DNA of 39,764 nucleotides from positions 1 to 39,764 of the forward strand of contig JAFYBM010000042.1 in the NCBI GenBank assembly GCA_017540225.1. The letters run 5' to 3'. Numbering within the stretch: the stretch's first letter is position 1; each line of letters opens with the position of its first letter. Made by a program: the position numbers and the translations under genes. A model generated the notes under the pieces. The model made no database searches and was not told where the DNA came from. It was given only the letters and a program-made list of their open reading frames with translations. The stretch is from Oscillospiraceae bacterium (lineage in GTDB: Bacteria > Bacillota > Clostridia > Oscillospirales > Ruminococcaceae). Positions 25,029-32,444 of the stretch are shown piece by piece.

Positions 25029-25544
25029 ATGAAAATTACACTTGTCAGACCGGCGCCGGAGCATCAGGCGGCTGCAACGGCATTCCGGCAGGCATTTTTT
25101 GATGCCGGCGAAACGGTCATCAACGGCAGCGAGCTGCTCGACCAAACCGAAAGCTATGACGACTGGCTCAAGGCCGTCACCGACAACACGAACACCGAAA
25201 CGGTCAATCCCGAATGGGTTGTGACGGATACATTTTTTGCTTTTGACGCAGAAGAAAAGCTCATCGGCATCATTGATTTCCGGCATGAGCTGAAAGGCTT
25301 TCTGGTTGATTTCGGTCACTGCGGCTACAGTGTCCGGCCGGACGAGCGCTGCAAGGGCTATGCAACGGAAATGCTGCGTCTGCTGCTGGAATATGCGAAG
25401 AAATGCGGCTTTGAGAGCCTGCAGCTCTCGGTTGAACGCAAAAATGCACCGTCGGTGCGCACGATTGTGAAGAACGGCGGAACCTACGAGCGCAGCTTTG
25501 CATTTGAAGGTGAAACGGCGGATGTTTACCGCATTATATTATAA
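25029..25544 (+). CDS. GNAT-family N-acetyltransferase
   Basis: 171 residues. SVRPDERCKGYATEMLRLLLEYAKKCG near 98-124 is the acetyl-CoA loop, followed by SLQLSVERKNAPSVRTIVKNGGTY, the usual RimJ/RimL-like C-terminal half. The start at 25029 has AGGAG 7 bases away; a tandem ATG at 25026 is possible. Placed between the HD gene (11-base gap) and hypE (15-base gap). Substrate unknown. Confidence 0.8.
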   Translation: MKITLVRPAPEHQAAATAFRQAFFDAGETVINGSELLDQTESYDDWLKAVTDNTNTETVNPEWVVTDTFFAFDAEEKLIGIIDFRHELKGFLVDFGHCGYSVRPDERCKGYATEMLRLLLEYAKKCGFESLQLSVERKNAPSVRTIVKNGGTYERSFAFEGETADVYRIIL

Positions 25545-25559
25545 AAGGAGCATTTTATC

Positions 25560-26567
25560 ATGAGCGAAAAGACAGTCACGCTTGCACACGGCGCGGGCGG
25601 CACACAAACAAATGAACTGATTGACAGCGTATTCAAGGCGCATTTTGCAAACCCGATGTTTACCGGCGATGATGCCGCCGTTCTGCCGCCGATCAGCGGA
25701 AAAATCGCAACCTCGACGGACGGCTTTATTGTTTCGCCGTGGAAATTTCCGGGCGGCAATATCGGAAAGCTCTCGATCTGCGGCACGGTCAACGATCTCT
25801 CCTGCATGGGCGCAAAGCCGCTTTATCTGACCTGTGCATTTGTGATCGAGGAAGGCTTCCCGATGGACGCACTGGAAGAAATCGCCGCTGCAATGGAGAA
25901 AACCGCGGCGGAGGCCGGTGTCCGCATTGTGGCCGGTGATACGAAGGTTGCGGGCAGGGGACAGTGCGACGGTGTATTCATCACAACAACGGGTATCGGA
26001 GAGATCATGCCGCAGGCACAGACTTCCGGTACACTTGCAAAACCCGGTGATGCGATTATTGTGACGGGCGATGTCGGACGGCACGGCTGCACGATTCTGC
26101 TTGCCCGCGATGACTATGGCATCGAATCCGATGTGGACAGCGACTGTGCGCCGCTTTGGAGTGCAGTTGAAACGCTTTATCAGGTGACGGACGAAATTCA
26201 TGTGATCCGCGATGCAACGAGAGGCGGCGTCGGCACAGTGCTGTATGAGATTGCCGGACAAAGCAGTGTCGGTATGCAGATTCAGGCAGCAAGCGTACCG
26301 GTTGATCCGCGTGTCAGGGGTGTCTGCGGAATGCTCGGACTGGATCCGCTCTATCTTGCCTGTGAGGGCAGACTGGTCATCATTGCGCCGCAGCAGCACG
26401 CAGATGCGATTGTTTCAGCACTCCGCAGCGGCAAATACACACAAAATGCAGCAATCATCGGGACAGTGACCGCTGAGAATGCGGGAAAAGTCATCATGGA
26501 AACGGAAATCGGTGCGCAGACCATTCTTCCGCAGCCGAAAGGTGAACTGCTGCCGCGTATCTGCTGA
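25560..26567 (+). CDS. hypE: Hydrogenase maturation protein HypE (cyanide-forming)
   Basis: 335 residues, PurM-like ATPase fold. Motifs: LAHGAGGTQTNELI near the N-terminus, MFTGDDAAVL, the GNIGKLSICGTVNDLSCMG region, a GDTKVAGRG loop, DATRGGVGTVLYEI and a C-terminal LLPRIC. The last residue, C335, is the universally required cysteine that takes the carbamoyl group from HypF and is dehydrated to thiocyanate. Its presence means the CN-donating chemistry should be intact. AAAGGAG lies 9 bases before the ATG. It is not SelD or PurM, which lack the terminal cysteine. Confidence 0.95.
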   Translation: MSEKTVTLAHGAGGTQTNELIDSVFKAHFANPMFTGDDAAVLPPISGKIATSTDGFIVSPWKFPGGNIGKLSICGTVNDLSCMGAKPLYLTCAFVIEEGFPMDALEEIAAAMEKTAAEAGVRIVAGDTKVAGRGQCDGVFITTTGIGEIMPQAQTSGTLAKPGDAIIVTGDVGRHGCTILLARDDYGIESDVDSDCAPLWSAVETLYQVTDEIHVIRDATRGGVGTVLYEIAGQSSVGMQIQAASVPVDPRVRGVCGMLGLDPLYLACEGRLVIIAPQQHADAIVSALRSGKYTQNAAIIGTVTAENAGKVIMETEIGAQTILPQPKGELLPRIC

Positions 26568-26582
26568 ACCGAAAGGATGGAA

Positions 26583-28085
26583 ATGAAAAAGAAATCAATC
26601 GCTGCCCGAAATGTGCATTCCGCACGTTCCAGAACAGCGCAGATACAGAAAGACAGAACGATTCTTCGGCATCTTGGCATTATTACACTGATACTGACCG
26701 TTCTGTTTGTGATTGCAACGATACTCTGTACGGTTCTTCATGCAGGGCGTCTGGAGTTATATCTGCCGGAGGGCAATTCCGCAGCAAACTTTTATCCGGA
26801 GGAGGAAGGCATCGTTGATCTGGTCTTTGACAGCAGTGATCCAAGTCATATGACTGTGCTTGCGAAAGGCCGCGGCTCTGTCTTTCTGATAAACCGTGAT
26901 CCGGAATCCAGAATTGCCTTACAATATGTCTCTGTTTCGGCCGGAAACATTATTTTCAACAAGCTGAACGGAAATTATTCCGGCTGCGAATGGACTGTGC
27001 TGTTCGTGCAGATATATATTATAAGTATTGCAATTTTGCTGATTACATCTTTCATCGTTCGCTGCCGTTCGGAGCTGTATTCCTATACAACATTGTATTT
27101 CGGCGGTATTGCATTATTCATGCTGACGGGCGCAATGGAAATGCTGTATCAGAGAATTATTCTGTCCAGGTTCCGTCTTTCCGTAAATATGTCTGATATT
27201 TATTATATCATTCGGAACGCCGGCTTCGGTTTTATGATTTGGACTATGATCCCGATGCTGCTGTTCGCAATCGCGCTTGTCATCAGCAATATTGCCCTTA
27301 TCCGCCGTGAAGGCAGAAAGCCCGCCAATCTGCTCGGTATTGCGATGAGCCTTGCGATTGTCGGCGGATATATCATGTATTTTATCATAAATAGGCTTTT
27401 TTCATCCGGCAGCGAATGGGATCGCCGTCTGAACGGCGCGCTCACCGGTGCCTATACAACCGTATGCGTTTATATGCAGGCCATGCTGCTCAGTGCAGCC
27501 ATCTGCGGATTGACTGCGGCAAAGAAACGCCCCTTTTTAGATAAAACTCATGTGATGATTCTCGGCTGTGCGGTCGCAAAGGACGGAACACCGTATCCGC
27601 TGCTGCGCGGAAGGATCGACCGTGCAATTGCATTTGCGGAAAAGCAGAAGGCTGAAACCGGTCAGGATGTGATATTCGTTCCATCCGGCGGACAGGGCGC
27701 GGATGAAGTGATCTCCGAGGCTGCGTGTATGCAGAATTATCTCTGTAAACAGGGGATTTCCGCAGAACGCATCCTGCCCGAGAGCGCATCGGCCAATACA
27801 AAGGAAAATATGCGCTTTTCACTGAAAAAGATCACCGAAACGTGCAGTTCACCGCAGATTCTCTTTTCAACCTCAGATTATCATGTGCTGCGCAGCGGCA
27901 TTATTTCGCAGGATGAAGGACTGAATGCAGAGGGCATCGGATGCAGGACAAAGTGGTATTTCTGGCCGAATGCATTTATACGGGAATTTATCGGTCTGCT
28001 CTGGCGCAAGCGCCGGCAGCATATTCTCTGGATCATCCTGCTGACGGTATTATTTGTTGCACTGAATTTACTTTGTCCGATGTAA
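26583..28085 (+). CDS. YdcF-like (DUF218) membrane protein
   Basis: 500 residues. After a basic start come an N-terminal helix (~32-55), an extracytoplasmic segment, and about six more helices to residue ~310. Then follows a DUF218 domain: HVMILGCAVAKDGTPYPLLRGRIDRAI (~322-348), FVPSGGQGADE, AESASANTKENM-type loop and STSDYHVLRS. A final helix is at ~480-496. DUF218 proteins include the envelope-related SanA/YdcF. The start at 26583 has AAAGG 6 bases away. It is 15 bases after hypE and probably on the same transcript, though its function may be unrelated. Confidence 0.8.
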   Translation: MKKKSIAARNVHSARSRTAQIQKDRTILRHLGIITLILTVLFVIATILCTVLHAGRLELYLPEGNSAANFYPEEEGIVDLVFDSSDPSHMTVLAKGRGSVFLINRDPESRIALQYVSVSAGNIIFNKLNGNYSGCEWTVLFVQIYIISIAILLITSFIVRCRSELYSYTTLYFGGIALFMLTGAMEMLYQRIILSRFRLSVNMSDIYYIIRNAGFGFMIWTMIPMLLFAIALVISNIALIRREGRKPANLLGIAMSLAIVGGYIMYFIINRLFSSGSEWDRRLNGALTGAYTTVCVYMQAMLLSAAICGLTAAKKRPFLDKTHVMILGCAVAKDGTPYPLLRGRIDRAIAFAEKQKAETGQDVIFVPSGGQGADEVISEAACMQNYLCKQGISAERILPESASANTKENMRFSLKKITETCSSPQILFSTSDYHVLRSGIISQDEGLNAEGIGCRTKWYFWPNAFIREFIGLLWRKRRQHILWIILLTVLFVALNLLCPM

Positions 28086-28167
28086 AGCGACAAAACACCG
28101 CAGCTTTTGTGGCGTGCGGCGCAGAACAGTGTCGCCTATAAGCCCATAAATCATTGTGCACTGCACG

Positions 28168-28193
28168 ATATTCTGTGCAGAGTGACAGAATAT
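28168..28193. repeat. Perfect 9-bp inverted repeat
   Basis: ATATTCTGT (28168-28176) and ACAGAATAT (28185-28193) flank an 8-base centre in the 189-base gap after the YdcF-like gene. No T-run follows within 10 bases, so it is a weak terminator candidate at best. It lies about 35 bases upstream of a probable -10 box and could equally be a binding site. Confidence 0.45.
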
Positions 28194-28224
28194 GCGCTGC
28201 GGACTTTCTTTTTTTCGATTTTTC

Positions 28225-28233
28225 TGGTATGAT
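28225..28233 (+). promoter_or_regulatory. Possible extended -10 promoter
   Basis: TGGTATGAT (28225-28233) fits an extended -10 element, preceded by a T-rich tract and no clear -35. It is 41 bases before the start codon of the next gene. Confidence 0.4.
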
Positions 28234-28274
28234 AGCATTAACTAGGTATATCCGAAGAAAGGAGAGATCATCCC

Positions 28275-29636
28275 ATGAATGAAGCAAAGCGGCCGCGTCA
28301 GCCGGTGAAACAATCCGGAAGCGGAACAGCCGCGAAAAAGAAGAATTCCAAAAAAAATCAGAGAACGCAGCTTATCATGATGGTTGCTGCATTGGTCGTG
28401 TGCGCCGTTCTGATCACATGGACGGTGATGCTGCTGCGGGAGCGTCTGGCGGAAAACCGGATAATGAATGAACAAAGCTCCAGTGTGCAGGTCTGGGAGC
28501 AGAGCAGTGCGGAGGAGACGGAAGAACCTTTGAAGACCGCTGTGCCGGAATTCCAGGAGGCTACCGTAACCACTACCAGCACAACTGAGTATACGGGAAC
28601 AACGGAATCGACCCGTCCGCCCGATGCGACTGCGCCGCCTGCGGTTAAAGTGCAGGATCCGCATTTTGTCAAGGCAACATCCGTCAAGGGCAAGCAGACA
28701 ACCAATTCGCAGCATTCTGCCTCCGGCGGCACGACCTACACGGAAACACAGCCGGTTCCGGAGAATGTTCCGGCAGGCACCCAGATTCCGTATAACCAGC
28801 TGCTTGCGCTGTATCTCGGCGCACAGGCACAGGGCGGTCATGCATATTTTATGGACGGTGCCGGCAATGCAGAGCCGACTGTGGTTCTGCACGGAAACAG
28901 CGGATATTATGTTGTATCCGCAGCGGATGAATTCAGCGTGAAGAACCGTCTCGGCGGCACCGGCGGAAGTGCAGAGCAGCCGTGGCAGACCGGTGCGGAT
29001 TTCAAGCTGTATCAGTATGACGACAACGGCCGGTATCTCTATTATTCCAGTCAGGGAAACAATTTCCAGATTATCGGCTATTACAATGCCGCGACCTGCG
29101 AAAATATCTGGGCACGGCTGCATTATTATCAGCTCGGCGCGGGCTGGCAGGCGGAATACTATATTCACCACTGCAACCGTCCGGACAGCATGAACGGAAC
29201 AGAATCCGAGCTGAACAGCGGTACCTTTGATACGCAGGAGCTTTACGGAATTCCGGCGGAATTTTTGCAGATTCTTTCGCAGGATATGCTGGCAAAGGGA
29301 ATGTCCGCGGGCAACTGGAACGGTTATTATGAGATTACGGTAGATTCACAGGAGGCAGTACTCCGTGCCAAAGCCGGAAATTACAACAGCACCTTCACGC
29401 CGGCAGCCGGATCGGTTTACGGTGTGGTGCACAGCGGCGGCGGAACAGCTACGCTGCGCAATGCGGCGGTCGCGGGTGCAACAGTTGCCAATCTGCCGGA
29501 CGGCGCATTTTTGAGTGTACCTTCCGCAGCACTTCCGCTGACGGACGGCACGGTTTCGGTAAGCGCAATGGTAAACGGCGAGCAGATGACAGGATATTTG
29601 GACAGCAAATATATCTTAGTCTGGCCGGCGCAATAA
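28275..29636 (+). CDS. Membrane-anchored extracellular protein with SH3-like C-terminal domain
   Basis: 453 residues. A basic Lys/Arg/Pro-rich cytoplasmic start is followed by one membrane helix (~36-54), a Ser/Thr/Glu/Pro-rich linker (~65-155), a globular region (~160-360) rich in Tyr and Asn, and a C-terminal SH3_3-like beta domain (~378-453) with GSVYGVVHSGGGTATLRN. SH3_3 domains often bind cell wall. The middle domain is not one I recognise. AAAGGAGAG precedes the ATG by about 8 bases. A single-gene transcription unit, closed by a strong terminator. Confidence 0.7.
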   Translation: MNEAKRPRQPVKQSGSGTAAKKKNSKKNQRTQLIMMVAALVVCAVLITWTVMLLRERLAENRIMNEQSSSVQVWEQSSAEETEEPLKTAVPEFQEATVTTTSTTEYTGTTESTRPPDATAPPAVKVQDPHFVKATSVKGKQTTNSQHSASGGTTYTETQPVPENVPAGTQIPYNQLLALYLGAQAQGGHAYFMDGAGNAEPTVVLHGNSGYYVVSAADEFSVKNRLGGTGGSAEQPWQTGADFKLYQYDDNGRYLYYSSQGNNFQIIGYYNAATCENIWARLHYYQLGAGWQAEYYIHHCNRPDSMNGTESELNSGTFDTQELYGIPAEFLQILSQDMLAKGMSAGNWNGYYEITVDSQEAVLRAKAGNYNSTFTPAAGSVYGVVHSGGGTATLRNAAVAGATVANLPDGAFLSVPSAALPLTDGTVSVSAMVNGEQMTGYLDSKYILVWPAQ

Positions 29637-29641
29637 ACAAA

Positions 29642-29681
29642 GAGGGGAGAGAACGGATTGTTCTCTCCCCTCAGTTTTTTT
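29642..29681. terminator. Bidirectional intrinsic terminator
   Basis: GAGGGGAGAGAAC (29642-29654) and GTTCTCTCCCCTC (29660-29672) form a perfect 13-bp stem with a 5-base loop. On the + strand TTTTTTT follows (29675-29681). On the - strand the downstream bases read TTTGTTTATT, so it can also end the pyrE transcript. Confidence 0.9.
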
Positions 29682-29730
29682 ACAGGGTACGGGTGCTATT
29701 ATACACACTTCAGACAGGCTGCGCAATGTC

Positions 29731-30384
29731 TCAGACACCGTATTGTTCGCGGTAGGCGCGCATCTGAGGAAGATAGGCCTTGCCGTCCACAACGCCTGCC
29801 TCGATCGCCGCGATGATGTCGCTGACGGTGACAATCGAATAGACGTCGATGCCGAACTCCTCCTTGACCTCCTGCACTGCGGATTTATCGCTGTTCAGTC
29901 CTTTTTCCTGCCGGTCAACGGTGATAATCATGCCGGTGATGTCCACATCTGCGACCGATTTCAGCTTCGGATAAACCTCGCGCAACGCCTTGCCGGAGGT
30001 CATGACGTCCTCGATCAGCACGACCTTGGTGCCGTTTTCGAGCTTGGAGCCGACAATCATGCCGCCCTCGCCGTGATCCTTGACCTCCTTGCGGTCATAG
30101 GCATAGCCGACCTCAACGCCGTGCTCCTTCCAGAGCGCGACCGCCGCAGATGCCGCCAGCGGAATGCCCTTGTAGGCCGGCCCGAACAGCACATCCGCTT
30201 TGAGGCCGTGCTCCTGCATACACGCTGCATAATATTCACCGAGACGGCAGAGCTGTCTGCCGGTTTTGTAGTTGCCGGTGTTGACGAAATACGGCGCCTT
30301 GCGGCCGGATTTCAGCGTGAAGTCACCGAATGTCAGCACACCGCATTCGGTCATGAATTTGATAAATTCTTCCTTGTAGGTCAT
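29731..30384 (-). CDS. pyrE: Orotate phosphoribosyltransferase
   Basis: 217 residues. It converts orotate and PRPP to orotidine 5'-phosphate in pyrimidine synthesis. The PRPP-binding motif VVLIEDVMTSGKA lies near 120-132. The N-terminal FTLKSGRKAPYFVNTG and the GPAYKGIPLA loop are typical of this family. AAAGGAAG lies 9 bases before the ATG. It is the last gene of the - strand run and begins 26 bases after a small membrane protein gene. Confidence 0.95.
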   Translation of the reverse strand: MTYKEEFIKFMTECGVLTFGDFTLKSGRKAPYFVNTGNYKTGRQLCRLGEYYAACMQEHGLKADVLFGPAYKGIPLAASAAVALWKEHGVEVGYAYDRKEVKDHGEGGMIVGSKLENGTKVVLIEDVMTSGKALREVYPKLKSVADVDITGMIITVDRQEKGLNSDKSAVQEVKEEFGIDVYSIVTVSDIIAAIEAGVVDGKAYLPQMRAYREQYGV

Positions 30385-30410
30385 GGGGATACTTCCTTTC
30401 GTTTTAGATT

Positions 30411-30812
30411 TCAGAGGAGAACTCCTGTATGATTAGACATATAAAACGCTTCGACGGTAAATAAAAGCTGCAATATAATCATAGAAATAATACGGCTTTT
30501 CTGATTCAGCAGGAGCAATCGCGCAATGAGCCGCACGATCAGCAGTACAGCCAGATTCCAGACTGCAAGGCCGGACATCATCAGCACATCTGTCGGAAGT
30601 GCAGACGTTTGCAAGCGGTCGTAAAGCTTGTACGCGACATGAAAATACAAATATATTGCACCTGCGGAGAACGGAAACAGCAGCAGGATCATAACGGGCA
30701 GTCTGCCGCTTTTTGTATCCGGCCGCTCCGGACGGCGAATCTCAATCACAAGAAAAATCAAGGTGATTATGATGATCGGCGCAATGGTAAACAGCGTATA
30801 GGGAATGAGCAT
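30411..30812 (-). CDS. Small membrane protein, tandem duplicate (copy B)
   Basis: 133 residues, four hydrophobic segments, no recognised family. It is a clear paralogue of the gene at 30982-31377: both open with a hydrophobic helix ending in a [TE]-[FI]-R-R-PE patch, then [TN]-[KA]-[SR]-SGRLP and a second helix, and both have RL[IL]ARLL.L near the end of the third. The duplicate arose together with the end of mutY (see 30863-30903). TGAGGTGTG precedes the ATG. Function unknown. Confidence 0.6.
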   Translation of the reverse strand: MLIPYTLFTIAPIIIITLIFLVIEIRRPERPDTKSGRLPVMILLLFPFSAGAIYLYFHVAYKLYDRLQTSALPTDVLMMSGLAVWNLAVLLIVRLIARLLLLNQKSRIISMIILQLLFTVEAFYMSNHTGVLL

Positions 30813-30862
30813 AAATCACACCTCACATTTACATATAAATGCGCATAATATGCAGCCGATTC

Positions 30863-30903
30863 TCACTTCGGCAGGCATATTTTGAACGCGGTCGGCAGGG
30901 CGG
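30863..30903 (-). pseudogene. Remnant of the 3' end of mutY
   Basis: Read on the - strand this codes ALPTAFKICLPK followed by TGA, nearly identical to the true MutY C-terminus ALPTAFRICLPKE and in the same position relative to the next membrane gene. Upstream of it the similarity stops. It is a trace of a tandem duplication that copied the tail of mutY plus the small membrane gene. Confidence 0.8.
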
Positions 30904-30981
30904 ATCAATGGTTTGCTGTATGCACAAAAGCTGCATAATATTCATTCACTAACAAGTGTCCTGCGGGCGGATTCGGGCGCA

Positions 30982-31377
30982 TCAGAAACCGCCGGTTAAA
31001 TATACCCAGAAGAGAATAATCGCCGCCGGAAAGAGCACCAGCATCACGCTCAGCGAGATGAGCCGGTCTTTTTTCGTCAGGTGCAGCAGTCGCGCAAGCC
31101 CGCGCACAAGCAGCAGAACAAAATAAGCGTCCACCGCCATAACAGTCAGAATCAGCGCGGTGCCCATCACTTTTCCGAACGGCGAGACGATATAGCTCAC
31201 GAAGTAGCCCGACAGATAATAGGGAACGACGCAGCCGGCCGAGAGCAGAACAACCAGCAGCAGCGTGATCGGCAGGCGGCCGGAACGGGCATTTTCGGGC
31301 TCCGGCCTGCGGAATTCGGTCAGCAGAAAAACCAGCAGCACAATGATCGCAGGAATCGCTGTCAATAAAGAATGCAT
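30982..31377 (-). CDS. Small membrane protein, tandem duplicate (copy A)
   Basis: 131 residues with four hydrophobic segments, starting MHSLLTAIPAIIVLLVFLLTE. It has FRRPEPENARSGRLPITLL after the first helix. Homologous to copy B by eye through the whole length. The start codon is 5 bases past the mutY stop with GGAG inside the mutY end, so it is probably translated with mutY. Function unknown. Confidence 0.6.
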   Translation of the reverse strand: MHSLLTAIPAIIVLLVFLLTEFRRPEPENARSGRLPITLLLVVLLSAGCVVPYYLSGYFVSYIVSPFGKVMGTALILTVMAVDAYFVLLLVRGLARLLHLTKKDRLISLSVMLVLFPAAIILFWVYLTGGF

Positions 31378-31382
31378 AGCGT

Positions 31383-32444
31383 TCACTCCTTCGGCAGGCA
31401 GATTCGGAATGCGGTCGGCAGGGCGGTTTCGGCGGCGAGCTGTTCCGGCGTGACCCATGTGAAACGCGCCGGCTTTTTCGTGACAAGGAGATGCACCGCC
31501 GTCATATGCCACTCGATATGTGTGAATATATGCACGCAATTCCGCATGGAAATCAGCTCCGCAGCGCCGGTTTCCCACGCCGCAATATCGCTGACCGCCG
31601 CCTGTGCATCGCGTTTGCCGTCCAGATGCGGCAGCTCCCAGAGCCCCGCAAGCAGACCCGTTTTCGGGCGCTTCTGCACGGCAATTCTTTCGCCGCACTG
31701 CAAAATGTAAACGGTATATTCCTCGATTCTGCGTGCTTTTTTCACTTTGCGAACCGGAAATATACTGACCGAATCCGATTTGTGCGCTTCACACAGAGCG
31801 CGCAGTGGACAGAGCTCACAGTGCGGTGCGCCGTTCGGAACGCAGACTGTTGCGCCAAGCTCCATAAATGCCTGCGTGAGCTGCCCGCATTTTCCGTCTG
31901 CGTATTTTGTGTATATTTCCCGCATATTCTCGCGGATGCTGCGTTTTACGGCAGCGTCATCGGTGCAGCGGGAATCGCAGAAAAGCCGCGTCCAGACGCG
32001 CAGAACATTGCCGTCCACGGCAGGCTCCGGCAGATCGAAGCAGATCGAGGCAATTGCACCGGCAGTGTAATCCCCGATACCTGCAAGCGAACGAATTTCT
32101 GCGTAACTGCGCGGAAATTCGCCGCTGTACTCCGCCACAATCTGCTGTGCGGCCTTTTGCAGATTCCGTGCGCGGCTGTAATAGCCGAGTCCCTCCCAGA
32201 GCTTCATGAGCGTGTCATGCGGGCATTCGCTTAGCGCCGCAATATCCGGCAGCGCCTCCAAAAACCGCACATAATAGGGCTTGACTGCCTCTACTCTGGT
32301 CTGCTGGAGCATGATTTCCGACAGCCAGACATGATACGGTTCGCGGTCGCGCCGCCACGGCAGATCGCGCTGATTCTCTGCAAACCACGGAAGCAGCAGC
32401 GCGGGAATCTCAGCATAAATCCCGCTGATACGTTTCTTTTGCAT
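31383..32444 (-). CDS. mutY: Adenine DNA glycosylase MutY
   Basis: 353 residues. It removes adenine mispaired with 8-oxoguanine. The catalytic glutamate is in LSEIMLQQTRV near 42-52, the helix-hairpin-helix is LAGIGDYTAGAI near 119-130, and the catalytic aspartate is in AVDGNVLRV near 142. The [4Fe-4S] cluster cysteines are in the order C-x6-C-x2-C-x5-C (VCVPNGAPHCELCPLRALC). A NUDIX-like 8-oxoG recognition domain follows (~230-350). Its ATG overlaps the glnN stop (TAATG), so the two are translationally coupled. Confidence 0.95.
   Translation of the reverse strand: MQKKRISGIYAEIPALLLPWFAENQRDLPWRRDREPYHVWLSEIMLQQTRVEAVKPYYVRFLEALPDIAALSECPHDTLMKLWEGLGYYSRARNLQKAAQQIVAEYSGEFPRSYAEIRSLAGIGDYTAGAIASICFDLPEPAVDGNVLRVWTRLFCDSRCTDDAAVKRSIRENMREIYTKYADGKCGQLTQAFMELGATVCVPNGAPHCELCPLRALCEAHKSDSVSIFPVRKVKKARRIEEYTVYILQCGERIAVQKRPKTGLLAGLWELPHLDGKRDAQAAVSDIAAWETGAAELISMRNCVHIFTHIEWHMTAVHLLVTKKPARFTWVTPEQLAAETALPTAFRICLPKE

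Noticed and set aside
25560..26567. SelD, ThiL or PurM instead of HypE
   Set aside because: The LAHGAGG start, the C-terminal cysteine and neighbouring hypF, hypC and hypD identify HypE.
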